Positions 58,156 through 64,000 of a DNA stretch of 64,000 nucleotides are shown piece after piece; position 1 is the stretch's first letter, and the number at the start of each line of letters is the position of its first letter. The DNA comes from Acetobacterium tundrae (GTDB lineage Bacteria > Bacillota > Clostridia > Eubacteriales > Eubacteriaceae). The stretch covers positions 62,001 through 126,000 of the forward strand of contig NZ_RXYB01000005.1 of NCBI RefSeq assembly GCF_008086615.1, in the 5' to 3' direction. The notes under the pieces were generated by a model. It was not told the origin of the DNA. It searched no databases and worked only from the letters and a program-made list of their open reading frames with translations. The position numbers and the translations under genes were made by a program.

Positions 58156-61100
58156 TCAAAAAAAAGCCATCGAGAACCGACAGACAAACATGCTGGTTTC
58201 AGCCGCGGCTGGATCAGGGAAAACAGCGCTTCTGATTGAGCGGGTCATTCGCATTATATTGGAGGAAAAAGTCGGGGTGGACGAACTCCTGATTCTCACC
58301 TTCACCCGCGGCGCCGCAGGCGAAATGAAAAACCGCCTGAGTCAGGCGCTGTCAAAAGAACTGGAAAACCCTGCCAATGACCGAAGCTTTTTAATGAAGC
58401 AGATGAATAGTTTAGGCGGAGCATCGATATCAACCCTGCACTCCTTTTGTCTCAGCGTTTTACGGCAATACTTTCACAAAGGCGACATCGATCCGGGCTT
58501 CGCCATCGGCAACGAAACCGAGATTGCATTGATGCTGAACGAAACCCTGGAAGAAGTATTTGAGGATGAGTATTTACGGGCAAATGAAAAAGAAGCATCC
58601 GGGGATCATCCGGAAATTGACTTTCTGGAACTGGTGGAAAAATACAGCGGCAACAAAAATGACCAGGCCCTGAAGGATACGGTTGAAAGCCTGTACCGCT
58701 TTCTGGTGACCCAGCCAAACTCAAAAGACTGGTGCGACAAAGCGCTTTCCCGTTTCGAATGCAATGACAAAACGCTTCCGGATTCCGTTTGGGGGCAGTC
58801 GCTCATGACCATTATTCAGACGGAGCTTCGCGGTGCCGGGGATTATGCCCAAAAAGCCGCTGCCGCAAGCGCTGCGGAAGGCTTTGAAAAAACGCATGAA
58901 CAAATGGAAAACGAGGTTCGGGCCATCAGGGATTTGGAAATCCTGATGACCCAGGATTTGAAAAAAGGTCTGGCAGCCCTAAAAACGATTAAATATGAAC
59001 GGTTTAAAGGGAATGCCAAACAAGATGCCGAGCTAAATAGGATCATTAAAAAATACCGGGACGAAGCAAAGAAAAGCATGGAAAGCCTTAAAAAAAGTTT
59101 TGCCATCAGTCTGGATGAAATGGCCAAAGAACTAAATGAGTTGAAAAAGCCGATGGCAGATTTGGTCAAGCTGACGCAAAAGTTCTGGACTGCCTTTAAA
59201 AAGAAAAAAGCGCAAAAAAATCTTGTTGATTACAATGACCTGGAACAATTAACCCTTAAGGTTTTATCAGACCCTGAAGTGGCCCAGGAGGTCAAAGGCC
59301 GATACCAATATGTCTTCCTGGATGAATATCAGGACACCAACGAAATGCAGGAAACCATCCTCCTGCGCATTGTCAGAGATAATAATTATTTCATGGTTGG
59401 CGACGTCAAACAAAGCATTTACCGTTTCCGGCTGGCAGATCCCACCATCTTCATTAACAAATACGAAACCTTCGGTACTGATAGTGAGGCCGAGAACAGT
59501 CTGGTTACCCTTAACAAAAACTTCAGAAGTGCCCAGGGGGTGATTAATGGCATCAATTCTATCTTCAGCCGAATCATGACCCCGGGACTCGGGGAAATCG
59601 ATTATGATGAACAAGCGATGCTGAACAAAGGCCTGCCTCACGATGGTCCCTATGTAAAAACGGAAATCCATCTGATTGAAGAAAAGCCGCAATCAAAAGA
59701 AGCGGATGAGTATGACGAAGAAAATCAGGAAGACCAGACCGCGGTGGAAATCGAAGCACGCTTTGTAGCGAGGAAAATCCAGGCCCTGGTGGGCACCAGC
59801 TTTTTTGATACCCGTCATAATCTGAAACGCACCATTAACTACGGTGACTTCGGGGTGCTGATGAGAAGTGTGGCCGGAAGAGGGGATGTCTACCTGAAGA
59901 TTTTCAGCGAGCTGGGAATTCCTACGTATTTTGACGGCGGAACCAATTACTACGAATCTCTGGAAATCACAATGATTCTCAACCTGCTGAATTTAATGGA
60001 TAATCAGCATCAGGACCTGCCCCTGTTAAGTGTGATGACCTCACCCATCGGGAGTTTTACCACCACGGAATGCACAAAGCTGCGGATTAAACATCCCCAG
60101 GGCTTTTTTTACCAGGCGGTTGAGGCTTACCGGGCGGAAGAATGCGATGAGCTTTCAGAAAAACTTACTGTTTTTTATAATCAGCTGAATGACTGGAGGA
60201 ACGAGTCGAAGCTGATGCCGGTCGAAGATTTTTTATGGAAAATCTATTTGGAATCCGGCTATTATGCTTTTGTCGGAGCGCTGCCCGGCGGAGAACAGCG
60301 GCAGTGCAATTTAAGAATTTTGTTGAAACGGGCGGGAGACTATAAAAAATCAACCCTCAAGGGTCTTTATCAATTTATCCGCTTTGTCGAAAATATGAAA
60401 AAACATAAACAGGACATCTCACCGCCGGCAATGGTGAGCAGTAACGAATCTGTCGTGCGGCTCATGACTGTCCATAAAAGCAAAGGCCTGGAATTCCCGA
60501 TTGTTTTTCTCAGTGGGGTGGGGAAAGGCTTTAATAAGCGGAGCAATAACAACCAAATATTATTCCATAAGGATTTGGGGATTTGTCCGGACTATGTGGA
60601 TTTGAACAAACGATTCAAGCACAATTCGCTGGCCAAAGAGGTCTGCAAGGCTCAAAGCAACATGGAAATGCTTTCCGAGGAAATGCGGCTGCTTTATGTG
60701 GGAATGACCAGAGCCGAAGAAAAACTCTACCTTGTCGGGACGGTCAAAAACCCGGAAAAGGCGCTGGAAAAATGGCGGGAAGAACCAGATGAGTACCATT
60801 TACTGAAGGCCTCAAGTCTGCTGGACTGGGCAATGCTGGGGGTGATCGGCGGGAAAAATGTTCCTGAAATTTACGACACCCTGGAGTTGGAAGATTTCAT
60901 TATTTATCGTCATAATGAGGATACCGAAAACAGCGAAACGGCCGGTGAAGAAACAGCTGAAGAGATTGCGCTGGCTGCGGAAGCGGGCCCAGTCGAGCCG
61001 GTAACAAAGGAAATCAGTCAGGAAGAGAAGGATGCGATAGCCAAGCGATTGAATTATCGTTACCCGGAAAAAGCGGATAATGATCTCCCCAGCAAGATGA

Positions 61101-61786
61101 GTGTCACTGAGATAAAGAACGTCCAGAAAGTTAAATTAGAAGAAAATGCGGTCATCAAGAAAAAGTTGCCCGGGCGAAGTGAAGGACCGAAATTTTTAGA
61201 GAAAAAACAGGGCCAATTTACACCCGCTCAACGGGGAACGGCGCTCCATTTACTAATGGAAGTTATTGATCTGGCGCCGCTTCACAAACAGCTCAGCAGC
61301 CATGGAAAAAATGAACTGCTAGCTTTTCTGGAAAAACAGCTTCCGGAAGAAGTTGAACGGTTGATTCAAAAAGAATTCCTGCCGGAGAAACTGGCAAAAA
61401 CCATTGATTTTTCCAAACTCATCGACTTTTATACTTCCCCGCTGGGAATCCGGCTTTTATCAGCAGCAAAAGTAAGACGGGAGATCCCCTTCAACTATGG
61501 CTACGATCCGGGAAAAGTCCGAAGCGAATGGAGTGGGATCAAAGAAAAAATAACCGTACAGGGGATCATCGACTGTGCCTTTATAGAGGAAGATCAGTGG
61601 GTGATCATTGACTACAAAACTGATTTCTACCAAGACACGGTTCAAAGAGACATACTTTTAAAAGGTTATGAGGTCCAGGTGAATCTCTATGCAGAGGCGA
61701 TGACAGCACTTTCCGGAATTCCGGTCAAAGAAAAAATAATTGCCTTTATTACCATGAAAGAAAATGTTTTCTTAAACAAATTATGA
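58139..61786 (+). CDS. addA: AddA, ATP-dependent helicase/nuclease subunit A
   Basis: A 1215-aa UvrD-like helicase with RecB-type nuclease. Walker A is SAAAGSGKTALL (K28), motif II FLDEYQDTN, later MTVHKSKGLEFPIVFL and RLLYVGMTRAEEKLYLVG. C-terminal nuclease QGIIDCAFIEEDQWVIIDYK has the Asp...Glu...DYKT site. Chi-guided end processing for recombination. The gene overlaps addB (ATG 17 bases before the addB stop). Confidence 0.96.
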   Translation: MKWTSDQKKAIENRQTNMLVSAAAGSGKTALLIERVIRIILEEKVGVDELLILTFTRGAAGEMKNRLSQALSKELENPANDRSFLMKQMNSLGGASISTLHSFCLSVLRQYFHKGDIDPGFAIGNETEIALMLNETLEEVFEDEYLRANEKEASGDHPEIDFLELVEKYSGNKNDQALKDTVESLYRFLVTQPNSKDWCDKALSRFECNDKTLPDSVWGQSLMTIIQTELRGAGDYAQKAAAASAAEGFEKTHEQMENEVRAIRDLEILMTQDLKKGLAALKTIKYERFKGNAKQDAELNRIIKKYRDEAKKSMESLKKSFAISLDEMAKELNELKKPMADLVKLTQKFWTAFKKKKAQKNLVDYNDLEQLTLKVLSDPEVAQEVKGRYQYVFLDEYQDTNEMQETILLRIVRDNNYFMVGDVKQSIYRFRLADPTIFINKYETFGTDSEAENSLVTLNKNFRSAQGVINGINSIFSRIMTPGLGEIDYDEQAMLNKGLPHDGPYVKTEIHLIEEKPQSKEADEYDEENQEDQTAVEIEARFVARKIQALVGTSFFDTRHNLKRTINYGDFGVLMRSVAGRGDVYLKIFSELGIPTYFDGGTNYYESLEITMILNLLNLMDNQHQDLPLLSVMTSPIGSFTTTECTKLRIKHPQGFFYQAVEAYRAEECDELSEKLTVFYNQLNDWRNESKLMPVEDFLWKIYLESGYYAFVGALPGGEQRQCNLRILLKRAGDYKKSTLKGLYQFIRFVENMKKHKQDISPPAMVSSNESVVRLMTVHKSKGLEFPIVFLSGVGKGFNKRSNNNQILFHKDLGICPDYVDLNKRFKHNSLAKEVCKAQSNMEMLSEEMRLLYVGMTRAEEKLYLVGTVKNPEKALEKWREEPDEYHLLKASSLLDWAMLGVIGGKNVPEIYDTLELEDFIIYRHNEDTENSETAGEETAEEIALAAEAGPVEPVTKEISQEEKDAIAKRLNYRYPEKADNDLPSKMSVTEIKNVQKVKLEENAVIKKKLPGRSEGPKFLEKKQGQFTPAQRGTALHLLMEVIDLAPLHKQLSSHGKNELLAFLEKQLPEEVERLIQKEFLPEKLAKTIDFSKLIDFYTSPLGIRLLSAAKVRREIPFNYGYDPGKVRSEWSGIKEKITVQGIIDCAFIEEDQWVIIDYKTDFYQDTVQRDILLKGYEVQVNLYAEAMTALSGIPVKEKIIAFITMKENVFLNKL

Positions 61787-61815
61787 TAGAATAAAATAAA
61801 TGTTCCAGTTTGATT

Positions 61816-61894
61816 CGTAGGGGCGGGTATTACCCGTCCGGAAACATAAGGGTAAAAGAATGATATTTGCGGGCGATTGATAATCGCCCCTACG
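61816..61894. repeat. Single 79-bp palindromic element
   Basis: Begins CGTAGGGGCG and ends CGCCCCTACG, 79 bp long like the cores of the 54.3-kb array, with hairpins GGGTATTACCC and GGCGATTGATAATCGCC. The middle differs from the array copies. It lies in the gap after addA. Confidence 0.85.
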
Positions 61895-61945
61895 ATCTTA
61901 AAAAAACATGGATGAGTGAAATAAAATTAGAATCAGGAAATGAAA

Positions 61946-64000
61946 ATGAAAGCATTGCAAAAAGACACCTTTAGAGAAATAAAAAAATCGCGGAATCGAT
62001 TTTTATCGATTGTGGTCATTATCGCATTGGGGATTTGTTTCTTTGTTGGGATCAAGTCAACCGGACCGAGCATGAAATACACCGTTGACCAATACTATAA
62101 AAGTCAGCAGCTGATGGACATTCGCCTCGTCTCCACCTATGGTTTTCAAGATGCCGATGTGGAAGCTATTAAAAACACCCCGGGGGTGGATACGGTGATG
62201 CCCAGTTATTCAGCCGATGCCATCATTGAGCGAGGCGAGGAACGACCGGTCATAAAACTCCTGGCCTTACAGGATAACCAAGAGCTGAATCAGCCCCTCC
62301 TGATTGAAGGACGGATGCCGGAAAATGCTGGTGAAATTGTATTGGAAGAGCCCCGGGACGAAAAAAATGCGATGGTTTCCAATGAAGTTTATCAATTAGG
62401 GGATACCATCAAGCTGTCTGCGGAAGCTGGAAATGACCCGTTGTCAGACTCCCTGAAAAATGACAGCTTCACGATTGTGGGCTTTGTAAGGTCACCTCAG
62501 TATGTATCCATTGAACGGGGAAGCACAACCATCGGCAGCGGTAAGATTAGCTATTACGGTTTTGTGCCGGCAGCAGACTTCGCTTTTGAACGATACACCG
62601 AGGTCTATGTTTTATCGACGGCCTCAGCCAACGGGATATCCGCATTTTCAAGTGAGTATTCGGATGCCGTGAGTGGTCTGAAGGATGCCTTTGCAGCATT
62701 GGGGACTCAGCAGCTGGAAATAAATTATGCCGACATCATGGCTAAAGCCCAGGAAAAACTGGCCGAAGGCCGAAATAAATATAATGATGGCGTGACCCAA
62801 TTTCAGGAAGGCATCGCTCAAGGGGAAACCAGTTTGGAAGATGCCAGAAATCAATTGCTTTCTGGAGAAGCATCATTAAATGCGGGCTGGAATGAGTATC
62901 ATACTAAAATTGCCGACACTGAAGCCCAGCTGGCCGACGCTCAGAATCAGATTACCCAGGGAGCAGCCGACCTTGACCAGGGAGCGGTTACGTTGCAGCA
63001 ACAACTGGCGGCCGGTGAAGCCAAACTGGAAGCCGGCCGACAGGGTATCGCGCAATTAAAGGATGCCATCGCCCAAATGGAAGCCCAGGACCCATCCGGA
63101 CAATTGCCGGCCTTAGAAGCTCAGCTTGCCGCAGTTCAGACTCAGATAGCCCAGGGTGAAACCGGCCTGGCATCATTAGTAAGCGCCAGGTCCGGGGTGG
63201 AAGCCCGGATAGCCAGTCTGGATCCGGTCGCACCGGACTATTCAGCGCAGTTAGCCGCGCTGGAAGCCCAGTTGGCAGATATTGACAACCAAATCAGTGC
63301 TGTCAAGGAAGGGCTCACAACAGCCTATGCGGCGGAAGCACAAGTTCAAGCTGCCATCAATTCAATTGATGAATTCCAGGGGACCCTGGCCGGATTAAGA
63401 AATCAACTGACCCAGGCAGAAAACGAACTGGCATCCGGCGAAGCGGCGCTGTCACAGGGTGAAAATGACGGCTACAATAAACTGAACGCCGGGAAGGCTG
63501 CCCTGGAAGACAGCAAACAACAGCTGGCCGACGGCATCGTGGCTTTTGAAGCAGGTAAAGAAGATGGACTGAATACCCTGGCTTCGTCACGAACCCAATT
63601 GGATCAAGGCTGGGCATCATTAAATGAGGGGGAAGCCCAGCTGGAAGCACAAAAAGCAGCTGGCGAGACGGAACTTACCAACTCTGCACAAACGCTGGCA
63701 AAAGCGGAAGCCGATGTCGGAAATCTTGAGTTTGGGAAATGGTATGTTTTCAACCGTGACGACAATCCCGGCTATACCAGTTATGGAGAAGATGCCCAGC
63801 GAATCGACAATATGTCCGGTGTCTTTCCGCTATTCTTCTTACTCGTAGCGGCATTGGTTTCTTTTACAACCATGACACGAATGGTGGAAGAGCAGCGGAC
63901 TCAAATCGGAACTTTGAAAGCCCTGGGATATAAACATAGTCAAATTGCCTCGAAATTTATCATTTATGCCCTGCTGGCCGCTGTCATAGGCTCAGCAATC
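61946..64000 (+). CDS. FtsX-family ABC permease with long coiled coil (5' part)
   Basis: A 685-codon partial ORF that runs off the window. N-terminal membrane segment at 19-36 (FLSIVVIIALGICFFVGI), then a MacB-like outer domain (VDTVMPSYSADAIIERGEER). Residues 235-600 are a long Ala/Gln/Glu/Leu coiled coil with LxxGxxxL motifs (ASGEAALSQGENDGYNKL), then an FtsX core (VFPLFFLLVAALVSFTTM, EEQRTQIGTLKALGYKHSQI). Such permeases pair with an ATPase not seen here. AGGAAA five bases upstream sets the start; an in-frame ATG two codons earlier is possible. Confidence 0.88.
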   Translation, partial: MKALQKDTFREIKKSRNRFLSIVVIIALGICFFVGIKSTGPSMKYTVDQYYKSQQLMDIRLVSTYGFQDADVEAIKNTPGVDTVMPSYSADAIIERGEERPVIKLLALQDNQELNQPLLIEGRMPENAGEIVLEEPRDEKNAMVSNEVYQLGDTIKLSAEAGNDPLSDSLKNDSFTIVGFVRSPQYVSIERGSTTIGSGKISYYGFVPAADFAFERYTEVYVLSTASANGISAFSSEYSDAVSGLKDAFAALGTQQLEINYADIMAKAQEKLAEGRNKYNDGVTQFQEGIAQGETSLEDARNQLLSGEASLNAGWNEYHTKIADTEAQLADAQNQITQGAADLDQGAVTLQQQLAAGEAKLEAGRQGIAQLKDAIAQMEAQDPSGQLPALEAQLAAVQTQIAQGETGLASLVSARSGVEARIASLDPVAPDYSAQLAALEAQLADIDNQISAVKEGLTTAYAAEAQVQAAINSIDEFQGTLAGLRNQLTQAENELASGEAALSQGENDGYNKLNAGKAALEDSKQQLADGIVAFEAGKEDGLNTLASSRTQLDQGWASLNEGEAQLEAQKAAGETELTNSAQTLAKAEADVGNLEFGKWYVFNRDDNPGYTSYGEDAQRIDNMSGVFPLFFLLVAALVSFTTMTRMVEEQRTQIGTLKALGYKHSQIASKFIIYALLAAVIGSAI

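Overview
The window is a low-GC Firmicutes chromosome. The gene set points to an acetogen of the Acetobacterium/Eubacteriaceae type: a clostridial-style pdu microcompartment operon with EutJ, a PocR-domain two-component system, a thioredoxin-reductase-like protein whose pyridine-nucleotide motif is lost, and an rsbV-rsbW-sigB stress cassette. The genus is an inference from gene content; no rRNA is present to confirm it.

Region 1 (1-8.7 kb) is chromosomal: a P2A-type Ca2+ ATPase, htpG behind a perfect CIRCE operator, a convergent COG2509 FAD dehydrogenase, a candidate ferredoxin-type flavin thioredoxin reductase, and an aldo/keto reductase with an Fe-S tail. Region 2 (8.7-10.17 kb) is a scrapyard of older mobile DNA: a group II intron 5' fragment, an intact hicAB pair, and a chimeric remnant carrying the 3' end of a tyrosine integrase, which ends at a 56-bp copy of the 3' part of tRNA-Ala.

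Region 3 (10.17-23.04 kb) is an integrated element bounded by that 56-bp direct repeat, with its right end in the intact tRNA-Ala(GGC). Its layout matches a phage-inducible chromosomal island (PICI)-like satellite: integrase and Xre repressor face the tRNA, and a divergent leftward operon carries an excisionase-like HTH gene, a CHC2-zinc-finger primase-like gene and a DUF3987 helicase-like gene. Next comes a symmetric iteron array around an AT-rich core (candidate origin), and then a small-terminase-like gene. Accessory genes follow: a predicted ADP-ribosyltransferase-fold protein, a ChW-repeat secreted protein and a TPR-like protein. A serine recombinase with its own nested inverted repeats sits in the middle. 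An earlier element seems to have used the same tRNA, leaving the integrase remnant to the left.

Region 4 (23.3-40.8 kb) is a complete regulatory plus structural locus for B12-dependent 1,2-propanediol use in a bacterial microcompartment. A PocR-domain sensor kinase and an AraC-type response regulator come first, followed by pduA,B,C,D,E,G,H,K-like,L, eutJ, a flavoprotein-like gene, pduN,O,P,S, a multi-span membrane protein and pduT. The diol dehydratase makes propionaldehyde, PduP makes propionyl-CoA and PduL makes propionyl-phosphate. PduG/H reactivate the dehydratase, PduO/S regenerate adenosylcobalamin, and PduA/B/K/N/T form the shell. No alcohol dehydrogenase (PduQ) or propionate kinase (PduW) lies in the window.

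Region 5 (40.9-64 kb) is housekeeping: a striking Ala-Glu-Lys hexad-repeat protein, dnaX (with an A9 slippage candidate), ebfC, recR, ptsI, ptsH, a YtxH/DUF948 pair, rsbV-rsbW-sigB, an EF-G paralogue, xpt, murI, trpS, addB (Walker A lost), addA, and the 5' part of an FtsX-family permease. A 107-bp-period tandem array built on a 79-bp palindromic element lies between trpS and addB, and a diverged single 79-bp copy lies after addA.
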